Part shown: positions 1-10,554 of the stretch, one piece after another
How positions within the stretch are numbered: the first letter of the stretch is position 1
How the letters are laid out: every line of letters starts with the position of its first letter
Assembly: GCA_963798015.1 (NCBI GenBank)
Contig: CAWCSA010000011.1
Coordinates: 5,241-69,240, forward strand
Direction of reading: 5' to 3'
Origin: Roseiarcus sp963798015
GTDB taxonomy: Bacteria > Pseudomonadota > Alphaproteobacteria > Rhizobiales > Beijerinckiaceae
Length of the DNA: 64,000 nt
The notes under the pieces: generated by a model
Told to the model about the DNA's origin: nothing
Seen by the model: only the letters and a program-made list of their open reading frames with translations
The model's database searches: none
Program-made: the position numbers and the translations under genes

Positions 1-904
1 GCGAGGTGCCGCCGATCACCACAGCGGTGATGCTGTCGAGATTGGCATTCTCGCCAGCCGTTGGGCTGATGGCGCCGACGCGGCCGATCAACGCCCAGCC
101 GGCGATCCCCGCGATAAGGCCGGCAAGCACGTACACGCTGAGCAGAATGCGATCCGTATTGATGCCCGCGAGGCGCGCAGCCTCGCGGTCGTCGCCCGTG
201 GCGTAGATGTGGCGACCGTAGGCGGTGCGGTTGAGGACGTACCAGACGACCGCTGCGACCGCCAGCAGCAGGAACGTGCCCCACATGATGCGGGCGCCGC
301 CGATTGTGATCTGATTGCCCATGATCTGCAGGAACCAGGCCTTGTCCTCGATGTCCTGCATGCCGATGGTTTCGCTCTGGGAATAAAATGTGTTCAGCGC
401 TCCGATAATGCTGAGTGTGCCGAGCGTAACAATGAACGGCGGCATCTTGAGCCGCGTCACCAAAACTCCATTGAGATAACCGAAGGCAGCGCCGACCAGG
501 AGGCCTATCGGAAAGGCGATCAACGTCGGAACGCCGTCGTAGACGGCCAAACGCCCCATCACGACTGACGAAATGACCATGATGACGCCGACCGAGAGAT
601 CGATGCCCGCCGTAAGGATTACGAGGGTTTGGCCGACGCCGACAATGCCGATGACCATCACCTGGGTGAGTACGGTCGAGAAATTGCTCGCCGCGGTGAA
701 CCGCGAAGGATTGACGAGGACCCCCAAGAGCACGCCGAGCAAAAGCACGACGAACGGCACAACGGTCGGGTAGGCGTGGAGGAAACGCTGCGTCCGCTGC
801 AGGACGGAGGGACGATCCTCGTCGAAGGAGGCGACCGTCGCCGCCGCGCTGGTCAGAACTTTCTCGAACTCCTGGGGCGAGGGACGGCCAGTCGCTTCGC
901 TCAT
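1..904 (-). CDS. frcC: Sugar ABC transporter permease, FrcC/RbsC type (partial)
   Basis: Inner-membrane permease of a sugar ABC importer. The minus-strand frame opens at ATG 904 and runs off the left edge, so about 301 residues are visible and the last few tens are missing compared with the usual 330-360. The visible protein begins MSEATGRPSPQEFEKV, has a hydrophilic N-terminal extension, then several hydrophobic segments and the family-typical stretch GQTLVILTAGIDLSVG (about residue 100), followed by FGYLNGVLV and MPPFIVTLGTLSI. It lies 103 bp downstream of the binding-protein gene on the same strand, the binding protein-permease order of fructose-type transporters; the ATPase gene is expected off-window. 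The fructose assignment is from resemblance to the FrcB/FrcC family and could equally be another monosaccharide. Confidence 0.85.
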   Translation of the reverse strand, partial: MSEATGRPSPQEFEKVLTSAAATVASFDEDRPSVLQRTQRFLHAYPTVVPFVVLLLGVLLGVLVNPSRFTAASNFSTVLTQVMVIGIVGVGQTLVILTAGIDLSVGVIMVISSVVMGRLAVYDGVPTLIAFPIGLLVGAAFGYLNGVLVTRLKMPPFIVTLGTLSIIGALNTFYSQSETIGMQDIEDKAWFLQIMGNQITIGGARIMWGTFLLLAVAAVVWYVLNRTAYGRHIYATGDDREAARLAGINTDRILLSVYVLAGLIAGIAGWALIGRVGAISPTAGENANLDSITAVVIGGTS

Positions 905-1007
905 CGCTTCCTCGTTCGTTTCCGGTCGCCCTTGTCCTTTTGGATCCGCCGCAGGCGCGGCGAATCCTTTTATTTCACCGGATTAAAGCTCCGAACGCGG
1001 GGGGAAA

Positions 1008-2018
1008 TCAACCCCAGCAGATCTTCATGGCTTCGTCGGAAGTGATCGAAGGAACGCCCGCAACCGGTTTGTCCGTAACCAGCTTCTCGCCGGTGTCCAT
1101 ACTCATCGGCTTCTTGCCCGACTTGATGTACTCGGCGACGGCTTCGACACCATCGGCGGCCATCAAGAGCGGATACTGTTGCGAGGTGGCCCCGAGTATG
1201 CCTTCTTTGACCCACTTGACGCCCTGGCAACCGCCGTCGACCGCCACGATCGTCACGTTCTTCTCCTTGCCGGCCGCCTTGAGAGCCGCGTAGCCGCCGT
1301 AGGCCGCCGGCTCGTTGATCGCGTAGACGAGGTCGATCATGTCGGCCTTCTGGAGAATGTTCTCCATCGCCTTGCGGCCGCCTTCCGTCGCGCCTTTGGT
1401 CACATCCGATCCAACGATCTGTGGGCTATCGCTCGTTGCGTAGTGCTTCTTGTCCTTAACCGCGATGCCGTAGCCATCGAGGAAGCCGTTGTGGCGCAGA
1501 TAGTCGACAGTCGGCTCGTTCGACGCGAGGTCGAGCGTCGCGATCTTCGCGCTCGAGGCCTTAGCGCCAAGGGTGCCCTTGGCCCATTCCCCGATAAGTT
1601 GGCCGGCTTTGTAATTGTCGGTCGCGAAGTTGGCGTCGGCTGCGGTGACTGGGTCGAGCGGCGTATCGAGCGTAATGACAAGAACGCCGGCCTTTCGGGC
1701 CTTCTCGACCGTCGGCACGATCGCGGTCGAGTCGCTGGGCACGAGCAGAATGCCCTTGGCGCCAGCCGCGATGAGTTGCTCGATCGCGCTCACCTCTCCA
1801 TCGTTGTCTCCGTCGAACTTGCCGGCATACGCCTGAGGCGTCAGGCCGAGCTCCTTGGCCTTGGCCTCGAAGCCTTCCTTCATCTTGACGAAGAAGGGAT
1901 TGGTGTTGGTTTTCGTGACCAAGCCAACAATATCTCCGGCATGCGCGGGCCCGCCCACAAGGGCAAGAGACAGCGCTGCAGCCGCGATAGACGTGAACAA
2001 TCCAGACATTTTGGACAC
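1008..2018 (-). CDS. frcB: Periplasmic sugar-binding protein, FrcB type
   Basis: Periplasmic substrate-binding subunit of the sugar importer with the downstream permease. GTG at 2018 is chosen as start because GGGAGG lies about 6 nt upstream of it; the ATG at 2009 is too far from that site, and the frame open up to 2174 has no better start. The 336-residue product starts MSKMSGLFTS and has a Sec signal peptide ending in AHA near residue 27. The mature part reads GLVTKTNTNPFFVKMKEG, then GKFDGDNDGEVSAIEQLIAA and KGILLVPSD, typical of ribose/fructose binding proteins of the periplasmic-binding-protein-like class. Sugar specificity is inferred only from family resemblance. Confidence 0.88.
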   Translation of the reverse strand: MSKMSGLFTSIAAAALSLALVGGPAHAGDIVGLVTKTNTNPFFVKMKEGFEAKAKELGLTPQAYAGKFDGDNDGEVSAIEQLIAAGAKGILLVPSDSTAIVPTVEKARKAGVLVITLDTPLDPVTAADANFATDNYKAGQLIGEWAKGTLGAKASSAKIATLDLASNEPTVDYLRHNGFLDGYGIAVKDKKHYATSDSPQIVGSDVTKGATEGGRKAMENILQKADMIDLVYAINEPAAYGGYAALKAAGKEKNVTIVAVDGGCQGVKWVKEGILGATSQQYPLLMAADGVEAVAEYIKSGKKPMSMDTGEKLVTDKPVAGVPSITSDEAMKICWG

Positions 2019-2508
2019 AGGTTTCCTCCCGATGAGTCGACATGGCGACATCGATTGTCGCGGGCTCAGGTGGCTGGACGTTCCGTCTTGCCTCCCCCGA
2101 CCGTATCGCGCCGTCGTAGCTCCATAGGCCAGACTTTTGGCCAAGAGTCTACTGTTCCTGATCGTTTCCGACACCGGTCATGGCTTCGATTTTTGGTCGA
2201 GATTTGCTGTCGTCGCTTGGCAGTTCGCTCACGTCTTCGCCGGCCTTGATCGGCGGGGCTTGAGCGACGTCGGACAATGTCCCAGGCCCGGTTGGCGTCG
2301 ATGCAGGTTCGATCGGCGGTGCGTCACTTCCATGATTAAGCGTTTCGCGATCGAGAAGTTTTATTCAAGGATGCGATGAGGCAGACGCGGTGAGCCGCCG
2401 CATCGCGGTGGGCTTGGCTCTCAGCGCTTTGGTTGCTATTTCTTCGGCCCCAATGCCACAGTGTTTCATCTGGCGGCATCCTATCTATCAGAGACGAACA
2501 GAGGCTTC
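2019..2508. other. Divergent intergenic region, frcB-zwf
   Basis: About 490 bp separating the divergent sugar transporter and zwf-pgl genes, so it must hold both promoters. I see no clear -35/-10 pair or operator that I would defend. The only structure is a short open frame on the minus strand (entry at 2149-2364). Confidence 0.5.
2149..2364 (-). pseudogene. Possible 3' remnant of an unidentified gene
   Basis: A minus-strand frame is open for about 70 codons to a TAG at 2149-2151. It reads LLDRETLNHGSDAPPIEPAS, continues with Pro-, Ala- and Asp-rich sequence and ends EAMTGVGNDQEQ. Composition and GC pattern look like coding DNA but there is no start codon and the frame is closed by TGA at 2365. 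I do not recognise it. It may be the tail of a gene lost from between frcB and zwf, or chance. Confidence 0.25.
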
Positions 2509-3980
<1,472 letters not shown>

Positions 3981-3984
<4 letters not shown>

Positions 3985-4736
3985 CTGAGATCGATTTCCG
4001 TCGCCGGGAATTCAGTGGTGGCGAAGAGCTGGCTCAGGGACTAGCCGACTGGACTGCGGAGCGTTTGCGCGGAGCGATCGCGTCGCGAGGGGTCGCGTTG
4101 CTCATCGTCTCTGGCGGCAAGTCGCCTGCTCGGTTCTTCGACCTGCTTTCGAACGTTGACCTGGATTGGACACGGGTTGCGATTACCCTTGCAGACGAGC
4201 GGCGTGTGGCTGACGACAGTCCGCGCTCCAACGCTCAACTCGTGCGCGAGAGGTTGCTGCGCAATCGCGCGGAAAGGGCGACGTTTACGCCACTTGCTGA
4301 CGTTCGCCTGCCTGAGGACCAGGAGCTAGTGGCGGCAAGCGCGCGTATCGCCAATTTGCCGATGCCCGCAGATGTCGTGGTGCTTGGGATGGGCGACGAT
4401 GGACATACAGCTTCGTGGTTTCCCGGCGCCGATGGACTTGCCGAAGCGATGGACCCGGCGGCTCGGCAGCTGGTCGCGCCGATCCGCGCGCCAGACGCGC
4501 CCGAGCCGCGCCTTACCCTTACAGGACGAGTGATCTTGCGCGCCAGAGCGATCGCGCTCGAGATCCAGGGTGAGGCGAAGCTTACCACTTTCACGGCCGC
4601 CCTGGAGTCCGGCCCGGAGCAGGCCATGCCGGTTCGGGCCGTGCTGCGAGGCGCGGCCGATCGCCTCACCGTGTTCATGTCTTCGCGAACGGAAGCTCCC
4701 CCCAATCTAGCGGATGAAAAGCATCCTCCGGCTTGA
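3981..4736 (+). CDS. pgl: 6-phosphogluconolactonase
   Basis: Hydrolyses the lactone made by Zwf to 6-phosphogluconate. At 251 residues it has the family length and shows the SugarP-isomerase-like fold motifs LLIVSGGKSPARFFDLL, VAITLADERRV and VVVLGMGDDGHTASWFP. It starts in the ATGA overlap with zwf. In many rhizobia edd (phosphogluconate dehydratase) follows in the same operon; here the frame ends and transposase debris begins about 100 bp later, so any edd gene must be elsewhere or was lost. Confidence 0.93.
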
Positions 4737-4834
4737 CCGACCAGACAACCCAGTGGATCAAATTTGACATTGAATCCCGGGATGGATTCCCGGTGCGCGA
4801 GTCTGCGGGATACGAAACGGCACTTCTTTTTTGG

Positions 4835-4979
4835 TCACGGCCGCCGATCTCGATCGGCCTGATGCTCTCGTTAAAGACCGCAATGCGCCTCAGAAGCACG
4901 TCTGGCGGCGGCAAATCGTGATTCTGACGGCCAAGGGCTGGGGCACAAGCGCGGTCATGCGCGAGACGGCCAAGCCTAA
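4835..4979 (+). pseudogene. IS630-type transposase relic, N-terminal piece
   Basis: First of three fragments of one old plus-strand transposase. One frame gives SRPPISI, then after a frameshift another gives NAPQKHVWRRQIVILTAKGW and GTSAVMRETAKP, the N-terminal helix-turn-helix region of the larger IS630 transposase group. The fragment is cut after CCTAA at 4979 by a later insertion. Joining 4976 to 6143 restores ETAKPKTCV-stop-RWQERF, so the relic already had a nonsense codon (TAG where Trp is expected). Confidence 0.8.
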
Positions 4980-6142
4980 TACCAAAAGTCATAACGACCG
5001 ACCGATGTGGGCCCAGTCTGGCATTCCGATGGATGTGACGCGTTCGGGATCGGTGATGAGATTGCGCCATGCGTTGCAGGCGGCGTCGACGATGGCGTCG
5101 TAGTTTTCGAAGACGGTGTTGGAGAGCCAGTTCTGGCGCACATACTGCCAGACGTTCTCGACCGGGTTCAGTTCCGGAGCGCGGGAAGGCAGGAAGATCG
5201 GCGTGATGTTTTCGGGCATGTCGAGCTTGCCCGTGATGTGCCATCCGGCCCGGTCCAGCAGCAGCGCGGCGTGGGCGCCCGGAGCGATGTTGCGCGCGAT
5301 TTCGTCGAGGTGAAGCTGCATCATCTCGGTGTCGGCGTAGGGCAACGCCAAGGCGGCTCCGACGCCCCGCGCCGGGCAGATCGCGCCGAACAGATAGGCG
5401 TTGGCGTAGCGCTGATCGGCGGGCTGTCGCGGTCGCGTTCCGCGCCTCGCCCATTGGCGGACAAGGCCGTTCTTCTGGCCGATTCGGGCCTCATCCTGGA
5501 ACCAGATTTCGACCGGCGTCGCCTCGGGCAGGCCTTCGAGATGAGCCGTCAGCGCGCGCGGAAAGTTTTTTTGAAAGCCTCGACGATCCGCTCGTCCTGC
5601 GCCGGATGACGCGGCCTTGCGCTTATGTGCGAGAAGCCGATCTTGTGCAGGAGTTTCCCGACATAGCGGGGATGAAAGTCGACGCCGAACCGCTCGGCGA
5701 TGACCCGCTTGAGATCGACCCGCCGCCAGCGCACGACCCCGTCTTTTGCCCGATCCGGGCCGGCTTCCACGATCTGCGAAAACGCCGCCATCTGCTCTTC
5801 CGACAGGCGCGGCTTGGGGCCATCCGTCCAGTTGTCGATCAGGCCCTCCGGCCCCGACGCGTTGAAGCGATGGACCCAATCGCGCAGCGTCTGGCGATCC
5901 ATGCCGCCGATCTTCGCCGCCGACCCGCGATCCATTCCATCCCGAACCGCAGCCAGTGACAGAAGCCGACGGCTCTGGTTGACGGTCTTCGACCGCCGGG
6001 CCAAACCCCGAATCTCCTCGACCGAGTAGTCCTCTCGCAACCTCACCGCTGACGGCATGGCCCAATCCTCCATGCCGCCTTGAATCAGACCAGACCCGAT
6101 TCGGGAATCCCCCCCGTAAGTCAGCCGGCGGGGCCTTTGGTA
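4980..6142 (-). mobile_element. IS630-family insertion sequence, copy 1
   Basis: A 1163-bp element bounded by inverted ends, TACCAAAAG on the left and CCTTTGGTA on the right. With these ends the flanking bases are TAA on both sides (4977-4979 and 6143-6145); IS630 elements target TA, so the ends could be shifted by one base. It carries a two-frame transposase on the minus strand. A second, almost identical copy lies 204 bp downstream (6347-7507). Differences I can see are a few substitutions and a 2-bp length change near the right end. Confidence 0.9.
4989..6073 (-). CDS. IS630-family transposase, two frames joined by -1 shift
   Basis: DDE transposase of copy 1. The first frame (6073 or, more likely, ATG 6058 with GGAGG 8 nt upstream, giving MPSAVRLREDYSVEEIRGLA) ends at 5549; the second continues to 4989. 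They overlap at a run of seven A (minus strand, 5566-5572), where a -1 shift gives AFKKNFPRALTAH. The fusion would be about 355 residues, normal for the family. The catalytic triad is visible in the second frame: WFQDEARIGQ, ALLLDRAGWH and ELNPVENVW. The N-terminal part has the helix-turn-helix MDRQTLRDWVHRFN. Probably functional, because both copies keep the same arrangement. Confidence 0.88.
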
Positions 6143-6145
6143 TAA

Positions 6146-6346
6146 GACCTGCGTCTAGCGCTGGCAGGAGCGCTTCGCAGCCGAAGGCGTGGAGGGGCTT
6201 CTGCACGACAAGACGCGGCCATCGCGCATCCCCAAGCTCGACCCCTCCGTCGCCGAGCGGTTCGTCGGTTTGCCGCACCGCCAGGTGACAACAGGCACTG
6301 GACCGGCGCCGCAATGGGCCGGGCGGCGCACGTCAGCATCAGCTTA
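6146..6346 (+). pseudogene. IS630-type transposase relic, middle piece
   Basis: Second fragment of the relic begun at 4835. It reads TCV-stop-RWQERFAAEGVEGLL, then DKTRPSRIPKLDPSVAERFV, and degenerates after that. It is bounded on both sides by the two IS630 copies, and its right end (AGCTTA) continues at 7508 into SLVQRILRAHELQPHRVGQF, again as expected for the same transposase. Confidence 0.78.
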
Positions 6347-7507
6347 TACCAAAGGTCATAACGACCGACCGATGTGGGCCCAGTCTCGCATTCCGATGGA
6401 TGTGACGCGTTCGGGATCGGTGATGAGATTGCGCCATGCGTTGCAGGCGGCGTCGACGATGGCGTCGTAGTTTTCGAAGACGGTGTTGGAGAGCCAGTTC
6501 TGGCGCACATACTGCCAGACGTTCTCGACCGGGTTCAGTTCCGGAGCGCGGGAAGGCAGGAAGATCGGCGTGATGTTTTCGGGCATGTCGAGCTTGCCCG
6601 TGATGTGCCATCCGGCCCGGTCCAGCAGCAGCGCGGCGTGGGCGCCCGGAGCGATGTTGCGCGCGATTTCGTCGAGGTGAAGCTGCATCATCTCGGTGTC
6701 GGCGTAGGGCAACGCCAAGGCGGCTCCGACGCCCCGCGCCGGGCAGATCGCGCCGAACAGATAGGCGTTGGCGTAGCGCTGATCGGCGGGCTGTCGCGGT
6801 CGCGTTCCGCGCCTCGCCCATTGGCGGACAAGGCCGTTCTTCTGGCCGATTCGGGCCTCATCCTGGAACCAGATTTCGACCGGCGTCGCCTCGGGCAGGC
6901 CTTCGAGATGAGCCGTCAGCGCGCGCGGAAAGTTTTTTTGAAAGCCTCGACGATCCGCTCGTCCTGCGCCGGATGACGCGGCCTTGCGCTTATGTGCGAG
7001 AAGCCGATCTTGTGCAGGAGTTTCCCGACATAGCGGGGATGAAAGTCGACGCCGAACCGCTCGGCGATGACCCGCTTGAGATCGACCCGCCGCCAGCGCA
7101 CGACCCCGTCTTTTGCCCGATCCGGGCCGGCTTCCACGATCTGCGAAAACGCCGCCATCTGCTCTTCCGACAGGCGCGGCTTGGGGCCATCCGTCCAGTT
7201 GTCGATCAGGCCCTCCGGCCCCGACGCGTTGAAGCGATGGACCCAATCGCGCAGCGTCTGGCGATCCATGCCGCCGATCTTCGCCGCCGACCCGCGATCC
7301 ATTCCATCCCGAACCGCAGCCAGTGACAGAAGCCGACGGCTCTGGTTGACGGTCTTCGACCGCCGGGCCAAACCCCGAATCTCCTCGACCGAGTAGTCCT
7401 CTCGCAACCTCACCGCTGACCGCATGGCCCAATCCTCCATGCCGCCTTGAATCAGACCAGACCCGATTCGGGAATCCCCCCCGTGAGTCAGCCGGGGGCC
7501 TTTGGTA
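6347..7507 (-). mobile_element. IS630-family insertion sequence, copy 2
   Basis: An 1161-bp near-identical copy of the element at 4980-6142, in the same orientation, with ends TACCAAAGG and CCTTTGGTA. The flanks are TTA on both sides (6344-6346, 7508-7510). Both copies therefore inserted separately into the same 530-bp relic of an unrelated IS630 transposase. Confidence 0.9.
6356..7440 (-). CDS. IS630-family transposase, copy 2
   Basis: Same product as the transposase of copy 1: first frame 7440 (or ATG 7425) to 6916, second frame to 6356, joined by a -1 shift at the A7 run at 6933-6939. Differences include Arg instead of Pro near the start (WAMRSAV) and near the C-terminus (IGMRDWAHIGRSL). 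The DDE residues are unchanged. Confidence 0.87.
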
Positions 7508-7855
7508 TTAGTGCAGCTTAGTGCAGCGCATCTTGCGCGCACATGAGCTTCAGCCGCATCGTGTGGGCCAATTCAAGTTGCCGAAGGACCCCGAGTTCGT
7601 CGGCAATCTGCGCGACGTCCTCGGCCTCTATGTCGATCCCCCGGCGCACGCCGCGGTGCTCAGCATCGATGAAAAGAGCCAAATCCAGGCCCTCGATTGC
7701 ACTCAGCCCGGCCTGCCGATGAAGAGGGCCGAATTCGTCCGCTTCTTGAACGCCGTCGAGCGCGCGGGTCCAACCGGAAAGACTGTCCACGCCATCCTCG
7801 ACAATTACGCCGCCCACAAGCATCCGGCCGCGCGGCAATGGCTGGCGCGCCACCC
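7508..7855 (+). pseudogene. IS630-type transposase relic, C-terminal piece
   Basis: Third fragment of the relic. It begins with a tandem 10-bp duplication (AGCTTAGTGC twice across the junction) and reads VQRILRAHELQPHRVGQFKL, LYVDPPAHAAVLSIDEKSQI and QPGLPMK, then jumps to RAEFVRFLNAVE and ILDNYAAHKHPAARQWLARH. About 40 residues expected between PMK and EFVRFLN are deleted and everything after LARHP is missing. The first catalytic Asp (SIDEKSQ) and the second (ILDNYAAHKH) remain. Confidence 0.8.
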
Positions 7856-7917
7856 TTCGCGAGTTCGGCTCGCACCTTGGGCGCGACGACTACGCCAAGA
7901 AGCCCGATCGAGCGCAG
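7856..7917 (-). pseudogene. Tail fragment of an LLM-class oxidoreductase gene
   Basis: 62 bp that align with 9481-9542, the 3' end of the LLM oxidoreductase pseudogene, with about seven mismatches and no gap. The minus strand reads LRSIGLLGVVVAPKVRAELA. Several differences are synonymous, so this looks like the tail of a related allele and not a recent copy. The fragment joins the transposase relic directly to the PEP-CTERM gene. Confidence 0.7.
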
Positions 7918-7919
7918 TG

Positions 7920-8989
7920 TCAGTGGGCTTCACGCCGCCTGCGGCTTAGCGTTCGCGTGTGCCGATAGCCGATAAGCCCGAGGCCGGCGAAGCCAAGCAG
8001 CATCATCGCCCAAGTCGAAGGCTCGGGGGTAGAGACGGGGGGCGGGGGCGGCGGGAAGAAGAGGCTGTATCCTACCGCCTGTCCCAAGTTATTGATGCTG
8101 TTAGCGGCGCTTTGACCGGATCCCGGCAACCCTCCCAGCGCGGTGATATTGCCATCGCTCCACTCGGTAGCTTCCAAGAAGAACCCCTTTCCCCCAGTAC
8201 TATATCCCACCGCCTGTCCAAGGTCGTTGATGCTCGCGGCTTCGCTCTCCCCCTGCGGGCTGAGCAGGCCCCCTAGATCGATGACGTTGCCATCAATCCA
8301 CTCGGTGGCTATTGCGTACGCCTGATCGACTTCGCTCAATCCCACTACGTGTCCCGCGTCATTTATGCTCAAGGCATAACCGCCGAGGGGGGCGCCCGGC
8401 AGGGTTCCTAGGTTGATGACGTTGCCGTCAATCCACTCGGTGGCCTGGTTGACACCGTTACCCAAGCCTTGCCCCACGGCCTGCCCGGCATCATTGATGC
8501 CATAGGCCCCTGTCGGCCCAAGGTTGATGACGTTGCCCCCGCTCCACTCGGTGGCAACATCGACGCCGTTGACGACGCTAGACCCCGCCACCTGCCCGGC
8601 GTTGTTGATGGCGTAGGCAGTGCCTCCGCCTAGGTTGATGACTTGGCCGTTGGCGCTCCACTCGATGGCGCCTCCGGGCCCGGTTCCTACCACCTGCCCG
8701 GCGTTGTTGATGGCGTAGCCAATACCTTCGCCTAAGTTGATGACTTGGCCATTGCTCCACTCGGTAGCGTAGTCGATGCCAGCGACAACGCTAAACCCCA
8801 CAACCTGCCCGGCATCATTGATGCGTTGGCGATGCTATATGTGGAGCCTGGCAACGCTCCCAGATTGATTATCTGGCCGTTGCTCCACTCGGTGGCGAAA
8901 ATGCTTTGGGCGTGCGCCGAGCTGAAAGTCTCACTGAGTAGACACGCCGCCGCGAAAATCGCCAGCCCGAAAGATCTCCAGTATGCCAT
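7920..8989 (-). pseudogene. PEP-CTERM protein with repeats, frameshifted
   Basis: A secreted repeat protein with a C-terminal PEP-CTERM sorting tail, recognised and cleaved by an exosortase system not present in this window. Start is ATG 8989 (MAYWRSFGLAIFAAACLLSE) with GGGAGGGG just upstream and a signal peptide ending near AHA. The body has at least six repeats of a unit such as ATEWSNGQVINLG followed by AINNAGQVVG, as in HAF-type extracellular repeats. The tail is a Pro run, then PEPSTWAMMLLGFAGLGLIG and basic residues. A one-base frameshift near 8825 separates the first repeat from the rest, so the gene is either broken or carries a sequence error. Confidence 0.8.
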
Positions 8990-9461
8990 CAACCCCTCCC
9001 ATTCTGCAGCGGCCCTAAAGTTCGCGTCTGTCGCTCTCGAGCCACCATGGCACACCACAGCATCAAGATATCTTGTCGCGCCTGTATGATGGTTTTATGT
9101 TTCCACACAACGATTCTGGCACGATTGTTTGATCACTGGGACCCCTTATCGACAACTCGGCCGCGACAGGCGATGAAGCTTTAATCACAGATTCGTAATG
9201 GTATCGCATCGACCACATTGTCTCCTTGGAAATATGCGGCAAGGAGAATCCATAGACAGCGCCGGCTCGGGCATAGCTGGGGCTCCCCTCGACCGACTCG
9301 GAGCACGCCTTTTGAGGCCGCTTCGCGTCGCCTTGAGGCACGAGGGAGCCCGAGCCGAGCGCCTGACCCAAACGCCATTGCGCTTTACGCCACAATCGCT
9401 GAGCGTCTAGCTGACCAATGGCCGCGCCTAGACGCTAATTCAATCGAATTATTACCCGTTT
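8990..9461. other. Intergenic region, PEP-CTERM gene to LLM pseudogene
   Basis: About 470 bp with no supportable gene. It should contain the PEP-CTERM promoter. It also contains a long interrupted inverted repeat: GGCTCGGG (9264-9271) and GGGCTCCC (about 9280) on the left match CGAGGGAGCCCGAGCC (9341-9356) on the right, with one extra C and a 7-nt insertion in the left arm. Confidence 0.5.
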
Positions 9462-10506
9462 TTAAGCGGAAACCTTCCGCTTCGCGAGCTCCGCGCGCAC
9501 CTTGGGCGCGACGACTGTGCCGAGAAGCTCGATCGAGCGCAGGATCGCTTCTTGCGGTTGGTCACCGACCGACATTTGCATGAGGTACCGATCGTGGCGA
9601 AAAATCTCGTGCTGAGCCAGGATTTTGGCGATCTTCGTCCGGCGTGCCGACCATCAAATGTCCGCGCGGGCCACGGCCCTGGTCGAATTGCGCCCGCGAC
9701 AAGGGCGGCCAGCGGCGCTCGCGGCCGATGCGGCTCATCACGTCGGCGTAAGGACGGAAGAACGCATGCGTAGCGGCTTCGGCTGTGTCGGCGAGGAAGC
9801 CATGACCGTTGATCCCGACCAGAAGCTTGTCGGGCGCGACGCCCGCGCCGCGGCCAGCTTCGCGGTAGAGCTCCGCAAGCGGTGCAAATCGCGCCGGCTC
9901 GCCGCCGATGATCGCGATCGCCAGCGGCAGGCCGAGCGCGCCGGCGCGGGCGACCGATTGCGGCGTGCCGCCCGACGCGATTCAAACCGGCAGCGGCTGT
10001 TGCCGCGCGCGCGGATAGACGCCCTGGCGAACGAGCGGCGCGCGATGACGGCCTTCCCACGTGACCTGAGACTCGGCGCGGATCTGAAGCAGGAGATCGA
10101 GCTTCTCCGCGAACAGGTCGTCGTAATCGTCGAGCTCATAACCGAACAGCGGAAAGGACTCGATGAATGAGCCCGGCCCGGCCATGATCTCGGCGCGGCC
10201 ACCGGAGATGAGATCGAGGGTGGCGACTGCTGGTAGACGCGCACCGGATCGTCCGACGACAGCACGGTCACGGCGCTCGTCAGGCGAATGCGCCTGGTGC
10301 GCGCAGCGGCGGCGGCCAGCGCCACCGCCGGCGCCGACACCGCATAATGGCCGATGATGTTCGCCGAGCCCGAACACATCGAGGCCGACGCGATCGGCGA
10401 GCTCGATCTGCTCCAAAACGTCGGCAAAGGCTTTGTCGACGTCGACCGGCTCGCCGGTCGCAGGATCGCGCCGGGTCTCGACGAAGGTGTAAGCGCCGAA
10501 CTGCAT
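9462..10506 (-). pseudogene. LLM-class flavin-dependent oxidoreductase, degraded
   Basis: Remnant of a luciferase-like monooxygenase-family gene of normal length (about 348 codons). It begins MQFGAYTFVETRRDPATGEP with IELADRVGLDVFGLGEHHR. Frames then change three times: after GEHHR (near 10355), after VRVYQQ (near 10232), and in LMVGTPDE (near 9635). A TGA replaces Trp in the stretch PV-stop-IASGGTPQSV (near 9980). Other family blocks are readable: ATLDLISGGRAEIMAG and FPLFGYELDDYDDLF. The tail ends in AELAKRKVSA. With three shifts and a nonsense codon it cannot be functional. The 62-bp fragment at 7856 derives from a relative of its 3' end. Confidence 0.88.
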
Positions 10507-10554
10507 GAGGGGCCTCGGTACCGCGCGCTTCTCGACGCGGGGCGCGCGATGTTA

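Noticed and set aside
1179..2249. A 356-codon plus-strand frame opposite frcB
   Set aside because: The minus strand encodes a clear binding protein with signal peptide; the plus frame is its shadow.
4733..4921. A small gene overlapping the end of pgl
   Set aside because: The 62-codon frame runs straight into transposase debris (SRPPISI) and has no domain of its own; it was treated as part of the relic region.
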